Source: Geotrypetes seraphini
Taxonomy: Eukaryota > Chordata > Amphibia > Gymnophiona > Dermophiidae
Direction of reading: 5' to 3'
DNA length: 64,000 nt
Assembly: GCF_902459505.1 (NCBI RefSeq)
Contig: NC_047084.1
Coordinates: 91,759,957 to 91,823,956, forward strand
How positions within the stretch are numbered: position 1 is the first letter of the stretch; every line of letters starts with the position of its first letter. Positions 20,787-31,969 of this stretch are shown here, one piece after another. The notes below the pieces were generated by a model. That model had not been told where the DNA came from. It saw only the letters and a list, made by a program, of their open reading frames with translations, and did no database searches. A program made the position numbers and the translations under genes.

Positions 20787-22200
20787 ATGGCAAGACATTG
20801 TACTAAATCATCCAGATAGTTTCTGTTATGTCTGTAGTTTCTGTTACATCTGTGGTTCATTCACAACGAAAGCACAACGTCACCCAATTACTGTAGATTG
20901 GAAGAAGGTATACAAATTGTACTTTGGCTGTCCACTGGGTGACCAGGATATCATCTGTACCAGTTATTCTAATGGACTTTGTGACTGGCTCAATCGACGA
21001 AAGGCAGCGATGTCATTTGCAATCCCAATGATATGGAGGGAACTGCGAGACCATATTAAAGATTGCTACTTTTACCTTTTGAACACAAGTAGATTCTCAG
21101 CTAAAACTAAGCACAAAATTATATATCCTACTCTGGATTCTGCTATTAGGCCTGTTCCTCATGATGATTCATTGCCTGTCCCTGTACCTTCACAAGATGG
21201 ACTTGCTTCTGTGGAACATGAGGAATGTGATGATGATGCAGCTGCTGGTTACAATCCAGAATTATCTGATCCCGATGATGTGAATGATGAAGATTCAGAA
21301 CCAGAGACCTATACACAATCTGAGCTCAATGATTTTATTTGTGATCTAAATCTTTCAAAAGAAAAAGCAGAACTTCTTTCTTCAAGGCTTAAGCAAAAGC
21401 ACTTACTTGCAAAAGATGCTAATATAACTCATTACAGAAAAAGGAATCATAATTTAACATTCTTCACTGTAAATGGCTCATTGTACTTTTATCATGACAT
21501 CAATGGGCTCTTCAATAGTTTGTCACAAGTGCATTGTCCAAATGAATGGCGTCTCTTCATTGATTCTTCACATAGAAGCTTGAAGGCAGTGTTACTGCAC
21601 AATGGAAATTCCAAACCAAGTTTATTAATTGCCCATTCTGCTCATCTAAAGGAGTCTTATGAGAATATGAAGAATTTACTAGAAGCAATCAGTTATAAAA
21701 CACACCAGTGGAACATCTGTGGTGATCTGAAGGTCATTGGCATGCCAATGGGAATGCAAGGAGGATTCACTAAATACTGTTGTTTCCTGTGCTTGTGGGA
21801 TAGGAGATCTACAGCTGAGCATTGTGTCAAGGGTGTCGAGCAGCTGAAGAATACCTATAACGCAGGGACAAGCAGTGTGAAATTTATGCCATTGGTGGAT
21901 CCTCATAAAATATTTATTCCGTTTCTTCATATCAAGCTGGGGTTGATGAAGAACCTGGTAAATGCCATGGGTAAAGCAAACTCGTCAGGTTTTCAATATC
22001 TTGTTAAGAAATTTTCAAAAATCAGCACTGCAAAACTTATAGGCCCACAGATCAAGTTCGTTATGCAGGATGAAGATTTTAAGCAATCACTCTCAGCAGC
22101 TGAGCTTGAAGTTTGGGAGACATTCAAGTGATTAGTGGAAAACTTTCGGAGCAACCATAAGTCTCCTTCATACAAGTCTCCTTTGAATCATATCAGAAAT
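20787..22200 (+). pseudogene. Transposase-like protein of a multicopy animal element (family unnamed)
   Basis: A long open frame covers 20821-22131 (the first Met-type start codon in it is a TTG at 20917). It reads FCYVC and FCYICG (a short duplication of a zinc-knuckle-like CxxC), KLYFGCPLGDQD, DWLNRRKAAMSFAIPMIWRE, a DE-rich linker, SKEKAELLSSRLKQK, then WRLFIDSSHRSLKAVLLHNG, ICGDLKVIGMPMGMQGG, CCFLCLW and HIKLGLMKNLV. Similar proteins are, from memory, abundant in arthropod, fish and other genomes as 'uncharacterized' copies. Two spaced aspartates (FIDSS, CGDLK) with an inserted CxxC suggest an RNase H-like transposase core, but this is inference. An ATG at 20787 (MARHC) fits the family start in a shifted frame, and similarity (VENFRSNHKSPSY) continues past the TGA at 22129, so the copy is broken and lacks its C-terminal half. 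Confidence 0.7.
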
Positions 22201-22539
22201 TTGGCTGTCGCAGCTGTGCGCTTATTTGACTTTGGACTGAAGATACGGCAACATTTCTTTAAGCTGCTGCTGCTGCAAATTTTAAAACCCTATGTGCTAA
22301 AACGCTATAAACATTAGTCGTAACTTTTTTTATTTTTTTTTTTTATTTTTTACTAGCTGATAACCCGGCGTTGCCCGGATATTTATTTATCCCAAAATGT
22401 CCAACCCCCTACATGTCCCACCCCCCTATGTCCCACATGTCCCACCCCCCACGTTACCCCCCCACATGTCCCATATGCCCCACCCCCATGTCCCAACCCC
22501 CTACCCTCCACATGTCCCAAAGGAATGTCCCTCTCTATG

Positions 22540-23935
22540 GGGCTGAACTTAGACTTAAACGGCATCGGGAGTGTCGGTATTCATCTCTGCGAGCCCGAAA
22601 ACTATGGGTTGGACATTAATATCTGTCGCTTTTGATAATTTTAACATATCACCCCCTTCCCACCCCCACAGTATTTTACCCCGTCCCACCTGCACAATAT
22701 TTTTCCCCAGATAGTAAGTCATATGTGTACCAAGTTTGGTTGAAATCTCTCCATGCGTTTCAGAGTTATGCTGAGTATTCATGTGTGAGCCCGAAAACAC
22801 TATGGGGTAGATACTAAAATCTGTCATTTTCAATCATTTTTACATATCCCCCCCCTTCCCATCCCCACAGTGTTTGTCCTCAGATAGTAAGTAATGTGTA
22901 TGTCAAGTTTGGTTGAAATCTGTCCATGCATTGAAGAGTTATGCTGGAACATACATACATACACACACACACACATATATTCAAATTATAATGTGAAATA
23001 TTTGACAAAATGAATACAATACAACTAACGCAAAACTTGATTATAAACAACAATTTTAGTTTCACCTCCAGGAGCAAGAACATATAAATTCTTGGGTGAA
23101 CCCACCCTTGAGCAAGCAACATAGAGTTGTGGGCCGCGAGACCCCCAGAACATATCACCCCAGGTAGTGAGGGATCTGCATACCAAGTTTCGTTCAAATT
23201 GGTCAAGCCGTTTGTGAATTACTGTGAGAATGGCAGCTTTTTACATTTTTTCCATTGACATGAATGGGTGAAATCTGATTTTCAGTTTGTAGCTCCGCCC
23301 ATGTGTGCAGGTGGGCCGCGAGACCCCCAGAACATATCACCCCAGGTAGTGAGGGATCCGCATACCAAGTTTCGTTCAAATCGGGCAAGCCGGTTATGCG
23401 GAGGCAGTTTTTACATTTTTTCCATTGACATGAATGGGTGAAATCTGATTTTCTGTTTGTAGCTCCGCCCAGGTGTGCAGGTTGGCTGCAATACCCCAAG
23501 AACATATCACCCCAGGTAGTGAGGGATCTGCATACCAAGTTTCGTTCAAATCGGGCAAGCCGTTTTTGCGTTGGCAGCTCTTTACATTTTTTCCATTGAC
23601 ATGAATGGGTGAAATCTGATTTTATGTTTGTAGCTCCGCCCACATGTGCAGGTGGGCCGTGAGACCCCCAGAACATATCACCCCAGGTAGTGAGGGATCG
23701 GCATACCAAGTTTCGTTCAAATCGGGCAAGCCGTTTTTGCGTTGGCAGCTCTTTACATTTTTTCCATTGACATGAATGGGTGAAATCCGATTTATCTGTT
23801 TGTAGCTCCGCCCACGTGTGCAGGTGGGCCGCGAGACCCCCAGAACATATCATCCCGGGTAGTGAGGGATCTGCATACCAAATTTCGTTCAAATCGGTCA
23901 AGCCGTTTTTGCGTGATCGCGGCACATACATACAT
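22540..23935 (-). repeat. Tandem array of ~171-bp units inside the Helitron
   Basis: Five clear units start near 23131, 23313, 23483, 23654 and 23826 (spacing 182, 170, 171, 172), each with GACCCCCAGAACATATCACC, TACCAAGTTTCGTTCAAATC and TTTCCATTGACATGAATGGG. Two more divergent units (TACCAAGTTTGGTTGAAATC, near 22730 and 22905) lie nearer the 3' end. The 259-residue minus-strand open frame at 23203-23982 is just this repeat translated. Confidence 0.85.
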
Positions 23936-23950
23936 ACATCCGATTTTATA

Positions 23951-25827
23951 TACCGTATTTTCGCGGATATAACGCGCACCATTGTAAAACGCGCACAGGG
24001 GTATAGCGCGCAGAAATCACGATGATATGTACAAAAACTTTTCTATACCGCGCTCAGGCATATAACGCGCATGCTGCCCGACTCTCCTCTGGCCACCCCG
24101 ACTCTCCTTTCGCTCTCCCCGACTCTCCTCTGGCCACCCCGACTCTCCTTTCGCCCTCCCCGACTCTCATCTGGTTGCCCCGACTCACCCTGACTTTCGG
24201 TGCACTGCCCCGACTCTCCTCTGGTTGCCCCGACTCACCGTTCACCCGCCCTGACTTTCGGTGCACTGCCCCGCCTCTCCGTGCCTGTCCCCCTTGAAGT
24301 CCTGTCCCCCCTTGAAGGTCTGCCTGTCCCCCCTTGAAGGTCTGCCTGTCCCCCCTTGAAGTCCTGTCCCCCTTGAAGGTCTGCCTGTCCCCCTTGAAGA
24401 TCTGCCTGTCCCCCCCTTGAAGTCCTGTCCCCATCCTGAAAGCCTGATGCCCCCCCTCGACGTCCGATTCTTCTCCCCCCTCGGCAGGACCACTCGCACC
24501 CCCACCCCGAAGGACCGCCGACTCCCCGACAATATTGGGCCAGGAGGGAGCCCAAATCCTCCTGGCCACGGCGACCCCCTAACCCCACCCCGCACTACAT
24601 TACGGGCAGGAGGGATCCCAGGCCCTCCTGCCCTCGACGCAAACCCCCCTCCCCCCCAGCCGACCCGCGACCCCCCTGGCCGACCCCCACGACCCCCCCA
24701 CCCCCCTTCCCCGTACCTTTGGAAGTTGGCCGGACAGACGGGAGCCAAACCCGCCTGTCCGGCAGGCAGCCAACGAAGGAATGAGGCCGGATTGGCCCAT
24801 CCGTCCTAAAGCTCCGCCTACTGGTGGGGCCTAAGGCGCGTGGGCCAATCAGAATAGGCCCTGGAGCCTTAGGTCCCACCTGGGGGCGCGGCCTGAGACA
24901 CATGGTCGGGTTTGGCCCATGTGCCTCAGGCCGCGCCCCCAGGTGGGACCTAAGGCTCCAGGGCCTATTCTGATTGGCCCACGCGCCTTAGGCCCCACCA
25001 GTAGGCGGAGCTTTAGGACGGATGGGCCAATCCGGCCTCATTCCTTCGTTGGCTGCCTGCCGGACAGGCGGGTTTGGCTCCCGTCTGTCCGGCCAACTTC
25101 CAAAGGTACGGGGAAGGGGGGTGGGGGGGTCGGCCAGGGGGGGCGCGGGTCGGCTGGGGGGGAGGGGGGGTTGCGTCGAGGGCAGGAGGGCCTGGGATCC
25201 CTCCTGCCCGTAATGTAGTGCGGGGTGGGGTTAGGGGGTCGCCGTGGCCAGGAGGGTTTGGGCTCCCTTCTGGCCCAACTACACAAAGTACGGGGAAGGC
25301 GGGTGGGGGTGTCGTGGGGGTCGGCCAGGGGGGTCGCGGGTCGGCTGGGGGACGGGCGGAGGTTCTTGGGGGGGGGGGCGGTTTGCGTCGAGGGCAGGAG
25401 GGCCTGGGATCCCTCCTGCCCGTAATGTAGTGCGGGGTGGGGTTAGGGGGTCGCCGTGGCCAGGATGGTTTGGGCTCCCTCCTGGCCCGATATTGTTGGG
25501 GAGTCGGCGGTCCTTCGGGGTGAGGGTGCGAGTGGTCCTGCCGGGGGGGGGGGGATGTATCGGACGTCGGGGAGTCGGCCGGGCAAGAGGGCTTGGGCTC
25601 CCTCTTGCTCCGATCGTGGATGCGGGTGCGGGTGGGAGCGCGTGTGAGCGGTCGTTCGGGGTGGGGGTGCGAGCGGTCCTGCTGGGGGGGTGAATCGGGC
25701 GTCGGGCGGGGTGGGAACTATGTTTAAAAACTTTTGTATACCGCGCTCAGGCATATAACGCGCGAGGGGTATGCGCGGTACGTAAAATCACGTATAACGC
25801 GCGCGTTATATCCGCGAAAATACGGTA
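23951..25827. mobile_element. 1.9-kb foldback DNA element nested in the Helitron
   Basis: The ends TACCGTATTTTCGCGGATAT and ATATCCGCGAAAATACGGTA are perfect inverted repeats extending into AACGCGC on each side. The two halves mirror each other around 24908: arms 24530-24901 and 24914-25285 are nearly perfectly complementary over about 370 bp (GGACCTAAGGCTCCAGGG, TTCCTTCGTTGGCTGCCTGC), with a spacer of roughly 12 bp. A 22-bp minisatellite (CCCCCTTGAAGGTCTGCCTG) fills 24285-24430 on the left. A second copy of part of the right arm (25273-25500) makes the right half longer. It inserted in the TA run at the Helitron 5' end. No transposase is seen, so it needs one in trans. Confidence 0.85.
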
Positions 25828-25924
25828 TATAGATTGATTTTCAAGTTAAAACAGTGCAATAAAAATAAAAGAACAATAATTATTACAAACATTGCACTAT
25901 TATCTGAACAGGTAACATATACAG

Positions 25925-26430
25925 TGATATCTTGGTTTACGAGCATAATTCGTTCCGGAAGCATGCTCGTAAACCAAAATACTCGTATATCAAAGTGAGT
26001 TTCCCCATAGGAACTAAGGGAAATTCGCTTGATACATTCCCACCCACTCCCATACCCCAAGGCCAGCGGCGCTGCTCTACCCCCCCACCCCCCGAGAACC
26101 GGCATTGCTCCCCCCGAAGGCCCCCCTGCGTGATCCAGCACCCTCTCCCCCGCGATCCGGCACCCCCCACCATGATCTGAAATCCCCCAGACCCACCCAA
26201 ACAGGCTTCTTACTTCCATCTGGCCACCGGCATCGGCATGTCCTGTGCATTGGTGCCGGTGCCCGAAGATCTGCCTCCTCTTCTTTGCTGGGCCTTGAGC
26301 ATCTGCGCATGCTCAAGGTCTGCGAGTTCACGCTGTCTCCGAGATTCTCCGAGAATTCTCTCATTTATTCTCTCTGTACAAAAGACCCCATCACAATCCC
26401 ACCCCCCAAATCTGATCTCGTAAACTGTTA
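25925..26430. mobile_element. DNA element with GATATCTTGGTTTACGAGC start
   Basis: The left part, CTTGGTTTACGAGCATAATT with the hairpin partner GCATGCTCGTAAACCAA, is a widespread vertebrate non-autonomous element type. The right end near 26420 has CTCGTAAACTG in reverse. The C-rich middle is non-coding. Class not certain. Confidence 0.55.
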
Positions 26431-28650
26431 ACTACTAATATCCGATTATGAATGTTCCATTCAATTTGTAGAATCTTTCTAATTCATTGTAAAATGCATA
26501 GAACTTCATGGTCCTGCGGTATATAAACTGTTATTATTATTATTATTACTTGTTGAAGCACTCCAGTTTAATGACAGACTGATTCTGGATGTTTACTTTT
26601 ATATCTGGATAAAGATAATGTCCACACAAGTTGAATGCAAAAAAATTAAAACATCTACTCAAGACACATTCAATAATATAAAGTACCGATGAAAGGGACT
26701 AAATATTATAATAAATGCATATGCCAATATAATGGAGAAAAGACCTCAGTGTCACCAAGATATGTTAATATCCAAAGAACTAACCTGTCTTCAACAAAAT
26801 TGAAGCAGGAAACACATCCTTGGTCAGAAAAACTCCATTCATAGTCTCATAATTCAAACATCATGAAAAAATATCATGCAAACATTGTCCACATATTAAA
26901 TTGTAACAACAACTTAGCTGCAAGTATGAAGTCTACTTGACCATTGGCACATAGCGAGAAGAGCAGAATTTCAGGAGTTCAAGCCTTGAATATTCTTGCA
27001 AAAAACTATGAGGTCAAAACGCCATCATTGTATTCAAATATTCAAGCTTCATGAGATAGGATTCCCAACAGGGTCCCTGTTTCACAATAGCTTCGTCAGG
27101 GGAAACACTTCAAATCAAATCAATTCTGATGACTACTTGTCCAACTTGCTGTCGCGTTGCTGTGAAGTGCAGAGAAAGATATCTTCTTTGGAGCGATTCT
27201 ATGATTATCTTGGGAGTAGGAATCAAAAGATCTAATGTTAAACCTGAAGCTAGATTGAGAGGGGGTAATGGGAAGGAAGAGGAGGGTTAAGGATGCTTTT
27301 GTAGTTCTCTTGCTGTATTTGTTCTTTGCCACCATTGGCTATAAGAAACAAGGCCACCAGCGGTTAGTGTCATGTATTATTAGAAGGAAGAAGGAAAATT
27401 TAGTGGGGTATATCGGGTGGGGAGTTGAAGAGAATTGAAGTTCTTTATATGTCTTTGCATTTATGTTTTTATAATGGTTGGATAATAATTAATAAAAATA
27501 GGTTGAAAGTACCAAGCTAAGTCAAATAATTGACTAGTTATATAATTAAAATATTCTCACATTCCTTTTTCAATATACTTAAACTTTCTGTTTTCCAAAT
27601 TAGACTACCTACCACCCACTCGTTTCATTCTGAGTCTGGATCAAAATGTGCAAAGGTCACCAAACCTGGCCCAAAATCAAAACTGGATTAAAACTGTATT
27701 GAATTAGTAAAATATTAAATAGCCCATGTTTGAACCTGTGAGTTATTTCTTTTTATTGTACCACTGCCTTTATACTGCACTCCAAATGAAGGAGCACACT
27801 CATTCTTGTTTGTAGGCTAGTCACTATTCTGAGAAAGTCCCAAGCAATGGCCTTTACTAATCAAAAGAATTGGCACTGTAGCCAATTAGAGCCCCACCCA
27901 TTCTGCAAATATAGCACTTAAAAGCATATATTACTAGGTGATTTCATGCTTCTTGGCAATGAGTCTCATAAGGGGGAGGGGCACATGCAAGTCACCTGTT
28001 TTATAAAGGCAACATATATGACTACGAGCCCTCTGGAAAGTAGGTACAGGCTTTTACATCTTCTGTAACCCTCATATGAACTTCTCTTTCCATTTTAATT
28101 TAATCTTCTGGTTTGTGTATGAGCTGTGCATATGCTGTACCTGTGTAGAAGGTAGTAGGGATGGGGACACTTATGTGGCATCAAGTGTTGAGACAATTTG
28201 GGGTATAAAGGGGGTAATTGTGAGGGCCTAGTGTTGGGAGTGGGGCACTACAAGGGGTTGCTTTTAGGGCTGGGGCAGATTGTGGAGTGTTGTGTGAGCT
28301 GTAAGTAGAGTAGTTCTTGGGTGTGGGATAGTCCGATGGATAATGGGGTAGTCATGGGGTGGTAATTTTGGCAAGGTGGGGCAGTCTGAATATTTAGAAG
28401 AGTAAGAAATTCCACCTTTTAAACTGCCTTCTTCTGATCCTGCCCTTTAACTGAAGTTTATTGCTAGCTCAGAGCAATTTACCAGTTACCACATGGAAAA
28501 CCCACGCAATAATGTCTAAATTCTGAATACAGCATCCTAATAATTTGCATGCACAAATCAGTGCGCATAGCTGATTTGCATGTACAAGTAACAAGCCAAT
28601 TGGTGCCGATAATTGGCAATACCTAATAACTGAAGATAATTGATAATCAT
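26430..28650. other. Mostly unrecognised sequence
   Basis: It opens with a LINE-type tail (CCTGCGGTATATAAACTG then ATT repeats, about 26500-26550). A minus-strand copy of the CGAAAC motif lies at 27063-27102 (CCCTGTTTCACAATAGC, TTCGTCAGGGG). Otherwise I see no repeat family or gene. Short open frames at 26996-27335 show no domain. Confidence 0.4.
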
Positions 28651-28654
28651 TAGG

Positions 28655-29345
28655 AGCACTGATAGACAGGAGCCTGAAGCCGTCGGTTCAATGCGCAGCG
28701 GCGGCAAAGAAAGCAAACAGGATGTTGGGCATGATAAAGAAGGGAATTACAAGTAGATCAGCGGGCATCATAATGCCGCTTTACAGAGCAATGGTTAGAC
28801 CACACTTGGAATACTGTATCCAACACTGGTCTCCCTACCTAAAGAAGGATATAACCCTGCTGGAGAGGGTGCAGAGGTGAGCCACAAAGCTAGTAAAAGG
28901 CATGGAGAATTTGAGCTACAAAGAACGCCTCGGGAAACTGGGCTTGTTCACCCTGGGGAAGAGAAGACTGCGAGGGGATATGATAGAGACTTTTAAAATA
29001 ATAAAAGGATTCGACAAAATAGAGCAAGAAACACCGTTATTCACGTTGTCAAATGTGACTCTGACAAGAGGTCATGGACTGAAATTAAGGGGCAACAGGC
29101 CCAGGACAAATGTCAGGAAGTTCTGTTTCACACAACGAGTGGCTCTCCCGGAGGAGGTTGTGACGGAAACCACCATTCTGGGATTCAAGGGCAAGTTGGA
29201 TGCACACCTTCTTGCAAATCACGTTGAGGGATACGGGTAAAACAGGGTCTTCATCAGGGAGCACCTAGCTTGGCCTCCACGTGTGAGGGTCGCCGGACTA
29301 GATGGACCTAAGGTCTGATTCGGTGAAGGCATTTCTTATGTTCTT
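28655..29345 (+). mobile_element. CR1/L2-clade LINE 3' part
   Basis: The + strand reads NRMLGMIKKGITSRSAG, YRAMVRPHLEYCIQHWSPYL, KKDITLLERVQR (then a stop, then ATKLVKGMENLSYKERLGKL) and GLFTLGKRRLRGDMIETFKI. It ends in the family 3' tail GGATGGACCTAAGGTCTGA-like sequence and ATTTCTTATGTTCTTA. One stop in the ORF2 tail marks it as dead. Confidence 0.85.
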
Positions 29346-29395
29346 AAGCACACAACTTTGTAGGCGCATTCTATAAAATGGTGCATGTTGGGTGC

Positions 29396-29700
29396 TTAAA
29401 GCTTTGAAGAGGAATGTCCCAGGGTATTTGTCAGATACATTGAGTAAATATGTTCCAACACGTATCCTGCATTCACCTCAGAAGAATTTCCTTCAATTAT
29501 CATTCTTGGATAAAGTGAGATTGACTGGAACATGGAAGAGCATTCTGTAATTATGCTGGACCTAACTTGTGGAATATGCTGCCAACTGAATTGCAATCGA
29601 TGGAAAGTTACTTAAAAACATGTTTTTTACTGAAAACTTTTGTATTGTGGCGTGGACACCGTAATATGGATAGTAAGGAGAGTCCAAATGTAAGGGTAAC
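29396..29700 (+). mobile_element. L2-type LINE ORF2 end
   Basis: The + strand carries GPNLWNMLPTELQSMESYLK, then TCFLLKTFVL. This is the standard L2-type C-terminus 'LWNSLP-ELR...LK..L'. Degraded upstream. Confidence 0.55.
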
Positions 29701-29929
29701 AGCTATTTATTGAGGTCTTCTATCTAGTTAATGAGTGGATTTGATCATGGGGGTTGCAATTAGATGATTATTATATTTGGGGTGGGTCTTACGGCTATGA
29801 TGGCATAATTAGTATAAAAATAATTGTTGTTGCACAATGAGATGTTTTTAAGTTTATAATAATGAGCTGTTTTAAGAATTGTAAACTGCTTTTTTGGGAG
29901 AAAGAATATATATATATACTCGGATGTTT

Positions 29930-30440
29930 CAAAATGGACTCAGACCAGAAGGAAAGAATTTCTTACATATAGGGAAAAAGTTGTATCATTAGGAGCCTCT
30001 TTTCAGTTAAGATTTCCTTGTAAATGCTTTGTTGTATTTCAAAACAATAGATATATTTTTTATGACTCGCATCAATTACGTTTCTTTTTAGAAGGAAAAG
30101 GAGTTTCTTTTGCACCATAGTGATTTTCGGTATAACTCAAGTCTATTATTATAGCCATTGGTTTTCACTTAATTTCCTTTTAAATTTCAGATATGTGATC
30201 TTTCCTGGAAGAATTTGTTTCTTTGTCTCCTCCTATATTGAGGACTATGTTTAAAAAAAAAAGTATGGGTTCTTCTTTCTTTTTTATATTATGATCCAAT
30301 AGGAAAATGGACTTTCTCTGTATTACCTTTTTGATTTATTAAGATTACTAATAGAATATATCGGATGTATTAATATCGAATGTTGCCTGTTAAGCATGAT
30401 TGTTGTTTATTTTAAAAATCTAAATAAAGAATTAAAAAAA
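29930..30440 (+). mobile_element. L1/Tx1-like ORF1 end followed by poly(A)
   Basis: In the + strand the phrases GASFQLRFPCKCFVVFQNN and RYIFYDSHQLRFFLEGKG are the C-terminal part of a retrotransposon ORF1-type protein common in amphibians (FPCKC motif). The 3' UTR ends AATAAAGAATTAAAAAAAA. With no ORF2 between, this is another ORF1-only L1-like end, compare 45121-46870. Confidence 0.5.
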
Positions 30441-30469
30441 AAAAAAGAATTGTAAACTGCTGTAGCACT

Positions 30470-30960
30470 TCAGGTTTTAGAGGTATATTTATTTATTTAT
30501 TTTAAAAATTTATATACCGTCTAAAACTAAATGGTTTACATACACAGTGTTAAAATAACGACAAAATAAAAACAAATACATAGTAAAATAGTCATCTAAT
30601 AAAAATAAAAATACACACAATCCTCAAGAAGATACCAGAGTGGATAGCAGGGCTCTTGAATAATTCATCAATTTTAGCTGAGATAACTAAAAAAAGGCAT
30701 CTACAAATAGACGCGTCTTTAATAATTTTCTAAACCTACCCTTTTCACAGCAGTTTCGTATCTGACCCACTAGGGAGTTCCACAACTTAACTCCTGCACA
30801 TCAGAAAGTCCTTTTACCCGTCTCAACAAGTCTTGGATTCACGGACGTCTTCAGTAAGGCCAAACTCTCAGAACGCAGAGATCTCATTGGAGTATTAAAT
30901 CAAATCAAATCATGAATCTCAAAAGGGGGCAAGGCCAGGGAAGAAGCATAGGTGGATTGT
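30470..30960 (-). mobile_element. L2-type LINE 3' end
   Basis: Headed by an ATTT repeat, then TATATACCGTCTAAAACTAA. Upstream on the minus strand are NPRLVETGKRTF and GVKLWNSLVGQI, then FRKLLKTRLFVDAF, the LINE ORF2 end. Dead fragment. Confidence 0.65.
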
Positions 30961-31092
30961 GGCATTACTAAAAGTTAGATGCAGTTATAGAATACACTCA
31001 ATCCAAGCACAACTTAGCCACAAGGTTTTCCGTGACCTAAATGGGAATTCCTAAATGTTATGCTGCATATGGACGCTATGCGAGATTCTATA

Positions 31093-31408
31093 CATGAGGG
31101 TGGTTTGAAAAGTTTGGTAAAAAAAGCAAGATTAAACAAGTTTCCCGTTTTTTCATAAGCTATTTTTCCTCCGATACAAAAACACTGGAAACGCGCTGGA
31201 CTAAGTGTATAACCCTCGATGAAGACTATGGTCCTCTTTTATTAAAGTGTGCTGAGCATTTTAGCGGGCATTTATCGTGCGCTAAATCATGCGCAGGTTA
31301 AACGCCAACGCATCCATAGGATAATATGCACGCATAGCGCACCTTAGTAAAAGAGGGAGTATGTTGTTTAACTTGCTTTTTTACCAAACTTTTCAAACCA
31401 CCCTCATA
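31093..31408. mobile_element. Mariner-type MITE hosting a Harbinger-like MITE
   Basis: The inverted ends GAGGGTGGTTTGAAAAGTTT and AAACTTTTCAAACCACCCTC run about 35 bp with almost no mismatch, flanked by TA at 31091-31092 and 31409-31410. The interior is split by the MITE at 31230-31357. It lies in a still older palindromic MITE (GAGATTCTATAC left, TTTTATAGAATTG right). Confidence 0.85.
31230..31357. mobile_element. Harbinger-like MITE (CTTTTACTAAG family)
   Basis: Ends GGTCCTCTTTTATTAAAG and CCTTAGTAAAAGAGGG, with a palindromic core (GTGCGCTAAATCATGCGC). The likely 3-bp TSD is TAT. Third level of the 31-kb nest. Confidence 0.75.
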
Positions 31409-31795
31409 TAGCGGGTTCCTTTTATAGAATTGTACTAAGCACCATTCTGAACAGCACTGACTTTTTAGGCCCCAAATACAGAATTTGGGGGTAAGTGCTT
31501 TTTGTGGCAGGGGCATGACATGAGCAGAGAAGTGGGTATGGAAGGCATTTAGCAGTAACTGACTATATTTACAATGTACTAACTGTCTAACACAGAGTTA
31601 AATTACAACCAATTACTGCCGCCTAAACAGTTATCACTGTGTGTTTTCATGTTATCAGGGAGCAGGTACAGCACATTAACTGTGGTAAGATCTCTGACTC
31701 TCAGTACTCCATAGTATTATAGAGCCCACTTTCTTTGAGGATGGACAGGGCAGCCTAGCAGGTAGATAGCCCTTCTATGCCAAAGGTAAGACTTG

Positions 31796-31966
31796 GGGCC
31801 TCTTCTATTAAACTGCGCAAGCAGTTTCTAGCGCGGAGAGCCACGCTGAATGGCCCGCGCTGTTCCCAATGCTCATAGAGTTCCTACAAGTGTCAGGAGC
31901 AGTGCGGGCCATTCAGCACGGCTCTCTGCACTAAAAACTGCTAGCGCAGTTTAACAGAAGAGGGAG
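31796..31966. mobile_element. Harbinger-like MITE, TTG target duplication
   Basis: A near-perfect hairpin: GGGCCTCTTCTATTAAACTG on the left and CAGTTTAACAGAAGAGGGAG on the right, with arms of about 75 bp. TTG flanks at 31793-31795 and 31967-31969. The 3-bp TSD and GGGYCC ends fit PIF/Harbinger MITEs. Confidence 0.8.
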
Positions 31967-31969
31967 TTG

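Larger units (their letters stand above)
22353..25833 (-). mobile_element. Helitron derivative with Pif1-helicase remnant
   Basis: On the minus strand it begins TCTATATA and ends CCGGGCAACGCCGGGTTATC followed by AGCTAG, that is a hairpin just before CTAG. It lies between host A and T. These are the Helitron hallmarks (5' TC, 3' hairpin plus CTRR, AT target, no TSD). At about 23045-23130 the minus strand encodes QLYVACSRVGSPKNLYVLAP and GGETKIV, the last motif of the Pif1-type helicase of Helitrons. The rest is non-coding: C-rich repeats (22380-22520), ~170-190 bp repeats and a nested foldback (23951-25827). Without the foldback it is about 1.6 kb and non-autonomous. Confidence 0.8.

Noticed and set aside
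23203-23982. 259-residue minus-strand repeat protein
   Set aside because: It is the ~171-bp Helitron array read in one frame; each repeat of the 'protein' is one DNA unit, and the true helicase remnant is in a different place.
24054-25754. Several glycine/arginine/proline-rich open frames
   Set aside because: These are caused by GC-rich palindromic arms and a 22-bp minisatellite in the foldback element; mirror copies give near-identical 'proteins' on both strands.
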